The position numbers and the translations under genes were made by a program. A stretch of 51,160 nucleotides of DNA, taken from NCBI GenBank assembly GCA_937901525.1, contig CALDHX010000052.1, forward strand, positions 1 to 51,160, given 5' to 3'. Below are positions 26,170 through 34,640 of this stretch, piece after piece (positions within the stretch are counted from its first letter, which is position 1; each line of letters opens with the position of its first letter). Origin of the DNA: an uncultured Bacteroidales bacterium. GTDB lineage: Bacteria; Bacteroidota; Bacteroidia; Bacteroidales; P3. The notes beneath the pieces were generated by a model. The model was not told the DNA's origin, ran no database searches, and saw nothing but the letters and a program-made list of their open reading frames with translations.

Positions 26170-27717
26170 CTATAATTCTCTTGAACCCATTCTATCCATT
26201 GCACAACGGAAGCCTATCCAATCTGTACTTTGAGCTTGGTCTAAGTATCTCTTTTGTCCAGGGCTTAAATAGAATGCTCTATCTTTCCAAGAACCTCCTT
26301 TAACTACACGTGCCTTGTCATCTACCATAGAACCATTTTCATAGTTGTACATATTCTTAGATGAATTATCATTCACTCCTTCTCCAGCTTCTTCTCCTTC
26401 TGCTGGTGCTTCATCAACAGATGCTCCACCTTCTTCTCCTTCTTGTGGAGTTGTTTTCCAATCACTACGCAATTGAGAAGCCATATCTCCATCAAGATAG
26501 TTGATATTGTCTGCTTGACGATAATTTCTTCTGTTTACATTTTCTTCAACAGTTACTGCTCTATAAGTAATTCTACCCAAAGAGTCTCTTTCTGCTATCA
26601 TTCCTTCAGAATCTGTAACCTTTGTCATATAAAAGTTACCTCTGAATGGGTTGATTCCTTTTGCATCTAATCCTGTGCTAATTCTATATACATCTAACAC
26701 CCATTCTGCAACGTTTCCTGCCATATTATATAAACCGAAATCGTTAGGGAAGTAGAACATTACAGGAGCTGTGTATTCCCAATGGTCATTTAACGCACTT
26801 GCAACACCCATAGCATCACCTCTACTACGTTTAAAGTTTGCCATCATTTGACCATAGTATTTCTTTTCAGCTGTTCTAACAATATGTCCGTTCCAAGGAT
26901 AAATTCTTCTTTCAACTATTCTTTCCTCTACTGTATTTCCTACCAAAGCTAATGCTGCATATTCCCATTCTGCTTCGGTTGGGAGACGGAATCGTGGTAA
27001 TAATATACCATCTTCTGCTTTTACAATACGTGGTTCTCCGTCTTCTCCTGGAACTAATGATACCAATCCATTATCTTCTACTGGTATTCCTTCATATTGT
27101 CCTGCTAAATATGCTTCTGTTGTAAAGACATTTTCTAAGGATTGGTCTGGATCAAATTCCAAGATGCCGTAGTCTATAAGTAATTTTTCATTTACTCTGT
27201 CTGTTCTCCAAGAACAATATTCATTAGCTTGCAACCAACTAACTCCTACAACAGGATAATCTGCCCAAGAAGCATGACGGAAATAATATTCTACCATTGG
27301 TTCATTGTAGCTCAATTTTGAACGCCAAGCTAATGTATCTGGCAATGCTTTTTGATAAACTTCTGGATATTCATCTCCATACATTCTATCTAACCAATAA
27401 ATATATTCTCTATAATCTTGGTTTGTTACCTCACATTCGTCCATGTAGAATGAAGAAACTGTAACTCTCTTTGGTTGATTATGCCATTCATATCTTACGT
27501 TGTCTGTTGTTTGTCCCATAACAAACGCACCACCTTCTATAAACACCATTCCCGGAGGTGTCATTTGCTCTAAAACTTTTGGAGATTCAAATCCTCCCCA
27601 TTCAGGATTGTTATAATCCCAACCTGTTGTAGCAGATTGATCAAATCCCTTACAATTGGCAAACAAAACAATAACTCCAAAACAAAGTAATACTTTACTA
27701 ATTAATACCTTATTCAT
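26170..27717 (-). CDS. porK: T9SS ring lipoprotein PorK/GldK
   Basis: This 515-residue lipoprotein has the lipobox LFANC (Cys near residue 22) and a formylglycine-generating-enzyme-like domain: MVFIEGGAFVMGQTTDN, RLPTEAEWEYAALAL, YNMAGNVAEWVLDVY and VVKGGSWKDRAFYLSPGQ up to GFRCAMDRMG. PorK/GldK forms, with PorN, the periplasmic ring of the type IX secretion system at the outer membrane. It follows porP by 38 bp as in other Bacteroidetes. An acidic low-complexity insert rich in Glu, Gly and Ala lies near residues 425-455. The partners porL, porM and porN, usually next, are absent here: a terminator and holA follow. Confidence 0.93.
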   Translation of the reverse strand: MNKVLISKVLLCFGVIVLFANCKGFDQSATTGWDYNNPEWGGFESPKVLEQMTPPGMVFIEGGAFVMGQTTDNVRYEWHNQPKRVTVSSFYMDECEVTNQDYREYIYWLDRMYGDEYPEVYQKALPDTLAWRSKLSYNEPMVEYYFRHASWADYPVVGVSWLQANEYCSWRTDRVNEKLLIDYGILEFDPDQSLENVFTTEAYLAGQYEGIPVEDNGLVSLVPGEDGEPRIVKAEDGILLPRFRLPTEAEWEYAALALVGNTVEERIVERRIYPWNGHIVRTAEKKYYGQMMANFKRSRGDAMGVASALNDHWEYTAPVMFYFPNDFGLYNMAGNVAEWVLDVYRISTGLDAKGINPFRGNFYMTKVTDSEGMIAERDSLGRITYRAVTVEENVNRRNYRQADNINYLDGDMASQLRSDWKTTPQEGEEGGASVDEAPAEGEEAGEGVNDNSSKNMYNYENGSMVDDKARVVKGGSWKDRAFYLSPGQKRYLDQAQSTDWIGFRCAMDRMGSREL

Positions 27718-27755
27718 ATCTATATTTTTAAATTGTTTCTATTTTTTTTCTTCAA

Positions 27756-28742
27756 TTAGAATGATGGACATTTAATTGCTTTTATCTTCTTACGTTTTTC
27801 TGGACATGGAAGTTGCATTCCAAGTGAAATTTCATGTGCTCCACCTGAGGCATTTGATAATTGAGATACTGTTATATCGTAGCTATATCCAATCTTAATC
27901 TTTTCATATTGAATACCAAACAATAGTATCAATGCGTCTGAATTATCAAAACCTATTGATTGTCTATACCATGTGCCTATGATGAATGGACTCCAATCTA
28001 AATACACTCCATAATTCAACATTTGAAATCCTCCTTGATAGCTATAAACTACATTTGGAGAGATGATTGGTTGTCCAAAGAAAGCGTTTGTTCTTCTTTT
28101 ATCTCTACTTAAATTAAGTCTCATACCTCCATTTGCAGTAAAACGCAAAGGTATTCTGTTATAAGATATAAAACCATCATTTGGTCTTGTTAGGTTATTT
28201 GCTGCTCCTCCTATGTACCAATTTTCTCCATACAATACAAAGGCTGCTCCAAAATCAACAAAAGTATGAGATAGTTCTTCTGGACGGGCTGCCATTGTTG
28301 AATAGATAAAACCATATCTTGGGTCTATCATATCTGGAAATGAAAGTTGATCCCAATCTAAACTTCTATTTGTTACACTTGCTTGTGCTGCCAAATTAAG
28401 AAATACTTCATTAGAAAGTTTCAATCGCAAAGAATAAATTAAAGAAGCTACGTTTGTTCTATAAAACTCACTTTGCATATCACTCATCACTGTGAAACCA
28501 ATACCTCCTGCAAGGGCATCAAAATACTGATCATAGCTTGCTGAAAAAGTTTTAAACGCTCCCAAAGTTGGCCATTGATCTCTGTAAGAAAGAGCAAATC
28601 TTGGACAAACTGCTGAGCCTGCTAAGGCAGGATTAGTGTATAATGGATTTGCATAAAACTGTGAAAAATGTGGATCTTGAGCTTGCACGAAAGAACATGC
28701 AAATACTAATGCAGCCACAAGAGACAATATTCTTTTCTTCAT
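27756..28742 (-). CDS. porP: T9SS outer-membrane protein PorP/SprF family
   Basis: This 328-residue protein has a signal peptide (ILSLVAALVFACSFVQAQ) followed by the family signature DPHFSQFYANPLYTNPALAG and SYRDQWPTLGAFKTFSASYD. Beta-barrel strands continue to the typical end KIGYSYDITVSQLSNASGG and GAHEISLGM. PorP is an essential outer-membrane T9SS component that contacts the PorK-PorN ring. It heads the porP-porK operon and is divergent from porU, with a 453-bp gap that contains a 21-bp palindrome array. Confidence 0.93.
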   Translation of the reverse strand: MKKRILSLVAALVFACSFVQAQDPHFSQFYANPLYTNPALAGSAVCPRFALSYRDQWPTLGAFKTFSASYDQYFDALAGGIGFTVMSDMQSEFYRTNVASLIYSLRLKLSNEVFLNLAAQASVTNRSLDWDQLSFPDMIDPRYGFIYSTMAARPEELSHTFVDFGAAFVLYGENWYIGGAANNLTRPNDGFISYNRIPLRFTANGGMRLNLSRDKRRTNAFFGQPIISPNVVYSYQGGFQMLNYGVYLDWSPFIIGTWYRQSIGFDNSDALILLFGIQYEKIKIGYSYDITVSQLSNASGGAHEISLGMQLPCPEKRKKIKAIKCPSF

Positions 28743-28935
28743 ACCTTTAATATAATTATTCTTCGTTTTTTACTATATTTTTAGTCTAATTTGAGTTGGC
28801 AATATTACGAAAAAAATTGCAAACAGCGAAAGTTTCTGCGTTTTTTTTATTTTTTCTTCACTTTCCATTCCACTTATACTGATAAAATATCATTATGTTT
28901 CACTTATTTAAAAATTTGATTTTTTTGAAATTTTT

Positions 28936-29115
28936 CAAAGAAAAAAAACAAAAAATTCAAGAAAAAAAAAGATTTTTCTTTGATTTTTATTTTCCACAGT
29001 ATGGAGTCGACCCTCCACAGCGTGGAGACAACTCTCCACAGCGTGGAGTCTATACTCCACAGTATGGAGACAATAATAATATATATAATAATAAATATAA
29101 TAATAATTGTAATAA
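28936..29115. repeat. Tandem-hairpin repeat element, copy 1 (porP-porU gap)
   Basis: Four 21-bp units start at 28992, 29013, 29034 and 29055. Units 2-4 are CTCCA, a 5-nt loop (CAGCG, CAGCG, CAGTA) and TGGAG, joined by 6-nt spacers; unit 1 has TTCCA, with one T-G pair. An A/T-only tail built on AATAAT triplets follows (29073-29108), and A-rich sequence with a TTTTTCTTTG segment precedes (28936-28983). It fills most of the gap between divergent porP and porU; nothing else is recognised in 28743-29195. The same layout recurs at 34310 and 50999 with the stem changed to CTGCA/TGCAG. Confidence 0.85.
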
Positions 29116-29195
29116 AGAAAAAATTAAAAATAAAAAAGAAATGTAGTTAGAGTGTTTTTAAACAATAAAACAACAAAAAAATTGTTATAATAGTT

Positions 29196-32100
29196 ATGAA
29201 GAGATTTATTTTAATTTTAGCGATAATTTTTCAAACAGGATTTTGTGTTTCACAAACAATAAATTATCCCGATTCATCGGTGCTTGCTTCGGGAAATTGG
29301 TATTGTGTAAATATTCCTTCAAACAATATTTACAAATTGACTTTCAATGATTTTCTTGCCTTAGGAGTAGAGGAGCAGGAAATAAATTTTGATAATTTGT
29401 CTATATTTGGAGGTTGCAATGGTGCAATTAGCGACACAAATAGTTTCTATACGAAATCGGATTTAACAGAAAATGCAATATTTGTAAACAAACAAGAAAA
29501 ATACGTTTTGTTTTATGCTCAATCTACTATGAGATATGATTATGATAAAACAAATGAGAATTTTTATTTCACCTCTCACCCTTATTCCGATGTATCTACT
29601 TATTTTATAACCTTTGAGCCTTCTATTGGTGAAAAGAAAAGAATTTCTGCAAGAGAAGAACTTTCTTCTGAGAATGCGGAAGAGAGCAGATTTGCAAAGG
29701 ATTTTTTTCTTCACAAACGAGAATTAGTAAATCTTTTAGGCTCTGGAAGGAATTGGTTTGGAGAAAGTTTTTCTATGACCTCTAATCAAAATTCCTTTCC
29801 TTTGTCTTTGCAAGGGATTTCCAATCAACACCCTGCAAAAATAACTCTTTGTCTTGCTAATGAGAGTTCTAATCCTGTTACATTCACTTGTAAGATAGCC
29901 GGCTCAACAATTGGACAAATAAATATCTTTTCTAAACACAACGATTACGCAGCACAATTAACAACACAAGAGTTTTCTACTATTATATCTAATGAATCCC
30001 CTACTCTTTTATTGCAATTTGAGGGTAATAGCAATGTTGATAAAGGTAGATTGGATTATATATTGGTTAATTACACAAAAAAATTACGTTTCAACAATTC
30101 TGCTTTGAAGTTTTATTCAACTCAAAGCGAAGAATTAAGCAAAAAGACTTCTTATATAATAGAAAACGTAAGGACAAACAACATTAAGATTTGGGAGGTT
30201 ACAAATCAAAACGATGTTTACTCAATAGAGGATTTCACAAGAGGAGAAAACAATGAATTAAGCCTAACAATAGAAAACGACACACTTAGAACCTTATATA
30301 TATTTACAGGTAATTCATTTCCTACTCCTATATTAAAGGGTAAAGTAGAGAATCAGAGCCTACACTCTTGGCCTCCTACCGATTTCATAATAGTTACCGC
30401 ACCAGAATTTAAAGAACAAGCCGATAGCCTCGCACAACTTCATAGGCAATATGACGGAATTACGGTTAATGTTGCAACAACCTCACAGGTCTATAACGAA
30501 TTTTCTTCCGGAACAAAGGATTTTCTTGCAATAAGAGAGCTTGCACGTATGCTTTACAACAAATATTCCTCAGAAGGCAAGGCTCCTAAGAATCTTCTTT
30601 TATTTGGAGATGGCACATTTGACAATAAAAACCTATTGGGATTAAATAACAACTTTGTTCCTACATATCAATCTCACAACTCAATAATTGATGCAGGCAC
30701 ATCTTACACAACAGATGACCCCTTAGGCTACTTATCCCCTTATTCAAAGGGAGCAATCAACGACACTTTACAAATAGGTATAGGAAGAATAACCTCCAAC
30801 AATACTTATGAGGCAAACATCATCTTAAACAAATGCAGAAGATATATATCAAAAGAAGACATTTCAGAAGGTAAGCTTGGCTCTTGGAGAAACAACATAA
30901 CCCTTACAGCAGACGATGCAGACACTTGGGGAGAGAGATATTTTATTGACAATGCAGAGACTATATATTACGAAATCAAAGAAACAAACCCTATACTCAA
31001 CGTAGAAAAGATTTATTCCGATGCTTACAAACAATATGCCTCTTCTTCGGGAGCAACATATCCTGATGCTTCAAAGGCAATCAATCAAAGAATGAAGAAA
31101 GGCTGTCTATTGTTTAACTATGTTGGACACGGCTCAGAGGATCACCTTTCAAGCGAAAGACTAATCACAATAACCGACATAACAAGTTGGGATAACTATT
31201 ACTCACTCCCTATTGTAATTACCTCTACTTGTGAATTTACACGTTTTGATATGAGCGACAAACAATCAGCAGGCGAATTTATTCTTTCTTCAGAAAACGG
31301 AGGAGGAATAGCCCTGATTTCTGCTTCAAGAAAAATACCTTCACGAAACGAAATCAACACAAACATACATCGATTTGCCGTAATAAAAGAAAACAACAAA
31401 GGCCTAACCTTTGGAGAAATGTTTATGAAAGCAAAGAATGCAACAACCCTTGTAGTAGAAGAAAGAAGTTTTGGACTTTTTGGCGACCCTGCACTAAGAA
31501 TAGACCTTCCTGAGTATAATATTCAAACAACAAAAATCAATAACAAAGAAATCAATCAAACTTCTCCCGACACAGTAAAAGCTCTTTCACAAATGACAAT
31601 AGAAGGCGTGGTAACCGATCATACAAACAACATAATACAAGACTTTAATGGAAAGATAGAAATAACCCTTCTTGACAAAGCAAGCAATTATTACACACTT
31701 GACAACGAAGGATTAAACACCGACATAGAGTTTGAACAACAAAAAAACATATTACACAAAGGAATCACAAGAGTAGAAAACGGAAAATTCACCTACACCC
31801 TTACCGTTCCAAAGGATATAGCCTACAACTATGGCAAAGGAAAGATAAGTTTCTATGCACAAACCGATAAAACTGACGCAGCAGGCTATTGCGATGATTT
31901 CATCATAGGAGGAATAGACACAAGCGTAGTTATAGAAGAAACACGTCCTCAAATATCACTTTACATCAACGACACAAACTTCATTAACGGAGGAATCACA
32001 GACGAAAACCCTAAACTCTTTGCAATAATCAGCGATGAAATAGCAATAAACACCGTAGGAAGTGGACTTGGACACGACATTATGGCACGATTAGACAATG

Positions 32101-32603
32101 CAGCAAACACATTTGTGTTAAACGATTACTTTGAAGTAGATTCCATCAATCCAAACAAAGGAACAATCACATTTCCTTTCAACAACCTTGCAAACGGAGA
32201 ACATACTCTTAGCTTAAAGGTTTGGAATATATTTAACTTTTCATCAGATGCAACAATAACCTTTGTTGTCAATTCCTCAGAAGATGGAAATATTATGAAA
32301 TTAAAAAACTATCCAAATCCATTTAGCAATAACACTCAAATAATCCTTCAGCACAATCAACCTTCCACAATACAAAGAGCAGAATTGCAAATATTCAATC
32401 AAGACGGAAGATTAATAACAAACATAGATGCAACTCCTTACATTGGCTCTTATAGCATTGGCCCAATTACTTGGGAAGGCACAACAATAGGAGGAGAAAA
32501 ACTATCAAACGGAGTTTATTTTTGTAGAATGCAAATCAAAACACAAACAGACGAAATAACAACTCCAACACAAAAAATAGTAATTTTTAACAGAAATAAA
32601 TAA
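29196..32603 (+). CDS. porU: T9SS sortase PorU (gingipain-like C25 peptidase)
   Basis: This 1135-residue protein has a signal peptide (FILILAIIFQTGFCVSQ). A peptidase-C25 domain follows, with the catalytic His645 in NYVGHGSEDHLSSERL and Cys679 in ITSTCEFTRFD. A C-terminal sorting-like domain begins MKLKNYPNPFSNNTQI and ends PTQKIVIF. PorU removes the C-terminal signal from T9SS cargo at the cell surface and joins the new end to anionic lipopolysaccharide by transpeptidation. It lies in a porU-porV-ispF operon; the usual Bacteroidetes porU-porV order supports the call. The ATG at 29196 gives the signal peptide. Confidence 0.95.
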   Translation: MKRFILILAIIFQTGFCVSQTINYPDSSVLASGNWYCVNIPSNNIYKLTFNDFLALGVEEQEINFDNLSIFGGCNGAISDTNSFYTKSDLTENAIFVNKQEKYVLFYAQSTMRYDYDKTNENFYFTSHPYSDVSTYFITFEPSIGEKKRISAREELSSENAEESRFAKDFFLHKRELVNLLGSGRNWFGESFSMTSNQNSFPLSLQGISNQHPAKITLCLANESSNPVTFTCKIAGSTIGQINIFSKHNDYAAQLTTQEFSTIISNESPTLLLQFEGNSNVDKGRLDYILVNYTKKLRFNNSALKFYSTQSEELSKKTSYIIENVRTNNIKIWEVTNQNDVYSIEDFTRGENNELSLTIENDTLRTLYIFTGNSFPTPILKGKVENQSLHSWPPTDFIIVTAPEFKEQADSLAQLHRQYDGITVNVATTSQVYNEFSSGTKDFLAIRELARMLYNKYSSEGKAPKNLLLFGDGTFDNKNLLGLNNNFVPTYQSHNSIIDAGTSYTTDDPLGYLSPYSKGAINDTLQIGIGRITSNNTYEANIILNKCRRYISKEDISEGKLGSWRNNITLTADDADTWGERYFIDNAETIYYEIKETNPILNVEKIYSDAYKQYASSSGATYPDASKAINQRMKKGCLLFNYVGHGSEDHLSSERLITITDITSWDNYYSLPIVITSTCEFTRFDMSDKQSAGEFILSSENGGGIALISASRKIPSRNEINTNIHRFAVIKENNKGLTFGEMFMKAKNATTLVVEERSFGLFGDPALRIDLPEYNIQTTKINNKEINQTSPDTVKALSQMTIEGVVTDHTNNIIQDFNGKIEITLLDKASNYYTLDNEGLNTDIEFEQQKNILHKGITRVENGKFTYTLTVPKDIAYNYGKGKISFYAQTDKTDAAGYCDDFIIGGIDTSVVIEETRPQISLYINDTNFINGGITDENPKLFAIISDEIAINTVGSGLGHDIMARLDNAANTFVLNDYFEVDSINPNKGTITFPFNNLANGEHTLSLKVWNIFNFSSDATITFVVNSSEDGNIMKLKNYPNPFSNNTQIILQHNQPSTIQRAELQIFNQDGRLITNIDATPYIGSYSIGPITWEGTTIGGEKLSNGVYFCRMQIKTQTDEITTPTQKIVIFNRNK

Positions 32604-32653
32604 TAAAACACATTTAACAACGTTTAACATTGGTAAAAAATAAAAATTAAACA

Positions 32654-33823
32654 ATGAAAAAGATTCTTTTATTAATAGCAATCATTCTAATAAGCAATAA
32701 CATCTTTGCACAATTAGACAATGATAACTTAGAAATAGACCAATTATCAGGAAAAGTAACAGACGGAGCAAGAATAATATCGACAGGTGTTCCTTTATTG
32801 ATAATAGCACCCGATGCAAGAAGTGGAGCAATGGGAGATGTTGGAGCAGCAAGCACACCTGACGCAAACTCTGTGCATTGGAACGCAGCTAAATTAGCAT
32901 TTATGGAAAACAATGCAGGCGTTTCTTTCACCTATTCACCATGGCTTAGAGAATTAGTTTCTGACATAGAACTTTTATACCTTGGAGGATATTACAAACT
33001 TAATGAAAGAAGCACATTGGGAGCCTCTTTAACCTACTTCTCTCTTGGAGCAATAGACTTTTTTGACCAAGAAGGAATGGCAACCGGCACATATAAGCCA
33101 AACGAATTTGCAATGGATTTGGCTTACACAATGAAACTAAACGAAAACTTCGCAATTTCCTTAACAGGACGCTACATTCGTTCCGACCTTACGCAAGGAC
33201 AAAACGTTGGAACAACCTCTACTCACGCAGCAAACGCAGGAGCAGCTGACTTAGGCTTATATTATCAAAAAGCAATCAAAGCTGAAAAACCATCTGAATA
33301 CGCTTTGGGACTTCAAATCTCAAATCTTGGTTCTAAAATCTCGTATTCAGACAATATGGACAGCGAATTTTTACCAGCTAATTTGAGAATTGGAGGAAGA
33401 TACTCAATGGACTTAGACCAATTCAACAAAATATCGTTTATGATGGACTTTAACAAACTCCTTGTCCCTACTCCTCCTGTTTATGATACGCTTGGCTATA
33501 TCTTTGCGGGAATGGACCCTAACGTAGGAGTGTTTCAAGGAGCAATTCAGTCCTTCTATGACGCTCCAAACGGATTTAAAGAAGAGATTCAAGAGATTTC
33601 ACTCTCTGTTGGTGCAGAATATTGGTACAATAAAGTCTTAGCACTAAGAGCAGGCTACTTTTACGAAGCTAAAAACAAAGGAGCAAGACAATATCTTACA
33701 CTTGGAGCAGGAATAAAATACAACGTAATGGGCTTAGACATTAGTTATTTAATTGCAACAGGTCAATTAAACAACAATCCTTTGAAAAACACCCTTAGAG
33801 TTGGCTTAAACTTTGATTTATAA
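32654..33823 (+). CDS. porV: T9SS outer-membrane shuttle protein PorV/LptO
   Basis: This 389-residue FadL-like beta-barrel has a signal peptide (ILLLIAIILISNNIFAQ). It carries the family motif LIIAPDARSGAMGDVGAAST and VHWNAAKLAFMENNAGVSF, then alternating barrel strands ending LRVGLNFDL. PorV binds the C-terminal domain of cargo leaving the Sov translocon and delivers it to PorU at the surface. It follows porU by 50 bp and ispF follows after 7 bp. Confidence 0.95.
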   Translation: MKKILLLIAIILISNNIFAQLDNDNLEIDQLSGKVTDGARIISTGVPLLIIAPDARSGAMGDVGAASTPDANSVHWNAAKLAFMENNAGVSFTYSPWLRELVSDIELLYLGGYYKLNERSTLGASLTYFSLGAIDFFDQEGMATGTYKPNEFAMDLAYTMKLNENFAISLTGRYIRSDLTQGQNVGTTSTHAANAGAADLGLYYQKAIKAEKPSEYALGLQISNLGSKISYSDNMDSEFLPANLRIGGRYSMDLDQFNKISFMMDFNKLLVPTPPVYDTLGYIFAGMDPNVGVFQGAIQSFYDAPNGFKEEIQEISLSVGAEYWYNKVLALRAGYFYEAKNKGARQYLTLGAGIKYNVMGLDISYLIATGQLNNNPLKNTLRVGLNFDL

Positions 33824-33830
33824 TAAAGAA

Positions 33831-34307
33831 ATGAAAATAAAAACAGGAATAGGATACGATGTTCACCAATTAAAAAGTGGTGAACATCTTTGTTTAGGAG
33901 GAATAAAGATTGCTTCCGAATTAGAAGCCGTAGGACATAGCGATGCCGATTGCTTAATTCACGCAATAATCGATGCACTTCTTGGAGCAGCAAACCTAAG
34001 AGACATAGGATTTCAATATCCCGATACAAACATTCAATACAAAGGCATAGATTCAAAAGAACTTCTCAAAGACTGTGTAGAGAAAGTAAGAGCAAAAGGC
34101 TTTGAAATCGGCAACATAGACTCAACAATCTGCCTTCAAACTCCAAAAATAGGAAAACACATTCCTCAAATGCAAGAATGCTTAGCACAAATCATAGGCA
34201 TAGACACAGAAGACATTTCCATAAAAGCCACAACCACAGAGAAATTAGGCTTTGTAGGCAAAAGCGAAGGCATTTCAGCCTACGCCATTTGCTTAATCAC
34301 AAAATAA
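33831..34307 (+). CDS. ispF: 2-C-methyl-D-erythritol 2,4-cyclodiphosphate synthase
   Basis: This 158-residue enzyme of the non-mevalonate isoprenoid pathway has the metal-binding GYDVHQL near the N-terminus, the substrate motif SDADCLIHAIIDALLGA, GFQYPDTN, and the C-terminal ATTTEKLGFVGKSEGISAYA. It cyclises CDP-methylerythritol 2-phosphate to MEcPP. The ATG at 33831 is used because the frame before it lies in porV and starts with TTG. The stop TAA is followed after 2 bp by an A-tract repeat. Confidence 0.97.
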   Translation: MKIKTGIGYDVHQLKSGEHLCLGGIKIASELEAVGHSDADCLIHAIIDALLGAANLRDIGFQYPDTNIQYKGIDSKELLKDCVEKVRAKGFEIGNIDSTICLQTPKIGKHIPQMQECLAQIIGIDTEDISIKATTTEKLGFVGKSEGISAYAICLITK

Positions 34308-34309
34308 AG

Positions 34310-34484
34310 CAAAGAAAAATTTAAAAAGTCAAAGAAAAAAAATAATTTTTCTTTGATTTTTTTTTGCAGGATTTGCAGACTACCCTGCACAGCGTGCAGA
34401 CAACTCTGCACAGTATGCAGACTACCCTGCACAATATGCAGACAATAATAATATATATAATAATAAATATAATAATAATTATAA
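34310..34484 (+). repeat. Tandem-hairpin repeat element, copy 2 (after ispF)
   Basis: Two A-tract units start at 34310 and 34330. CAAAGAAAAA (34330-34339) pairs with TTTTTCTTTG (34346-34355), followed by a T9 run, so this could end the porU-porV-ispF transcript. Four 21-bp units start at 34364, 34385, 34406 and 34427. Units 2-4 are CTGCA, a 5-nt loop (CAGCG, CAGTA, CAATA) and TGCAG, with 6-nt spacers; unit 1 is TTGCA-GGATT-TGCAG. An A/T tail from 34444 matches copy 1 base for base over about 35 bp. A TGA at 34354-34356 blocks the frame that is open in copy 1. Confidence 0.88.
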
Positions 34485-34582
34485 TTAAAAAGAAAAATAA
34501 AAAAAAAGAAAAATGTATTTTTGATGTTTAAATTCACCAACAAAAAACACCGCCCGCCCTTTATTTTTTTTGAATAAAAAAA

Positions 34583-34614
34583 TTTGGAATATTCTTTTTT
34601 TATATATATCTTTG
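34583..34614 (+). promoter_or_regulatory. Promoter of the secreted-protein gene at 34641
   Basis: TTTG (34583-34586) and TATCTTTG (34607-34614) are 20 nt apart, an exact fit to the Bacteroidetes -33/-7 consensus. The ATG is 27 bp downstream. The rest of 34485-34582 is A/T-rich with no other feature seen. Confidence 0.8.
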
Positions 34615-34640
34615 TCGGCATAATTAAAACCTTTAAAGCT

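Noticed and set aside
28992..29069. CRISPR-like array
   Set aside because: The units are 21 bp with 6-nt variable stretches, far too short for spacers, and no cas genes are present.
28992..29110. Replication origin (iterons plus A/T-rich region)
   Set aside because: The element occurs three times in the window at operon ends, with no DnaA-box set or replication initiator gene beside it.
28895..29146. Open frame of 83 codons across repeat copy 1 with heptapeptide repeats of the PQYG/PQRG type
   Set aside because: The same frame in copies 2 and 3 is closed by a TGA just before the array, and the differences between copies fit paired stem changes better than protein conservation. It also lacks a promoter and recognisable N-terminus.
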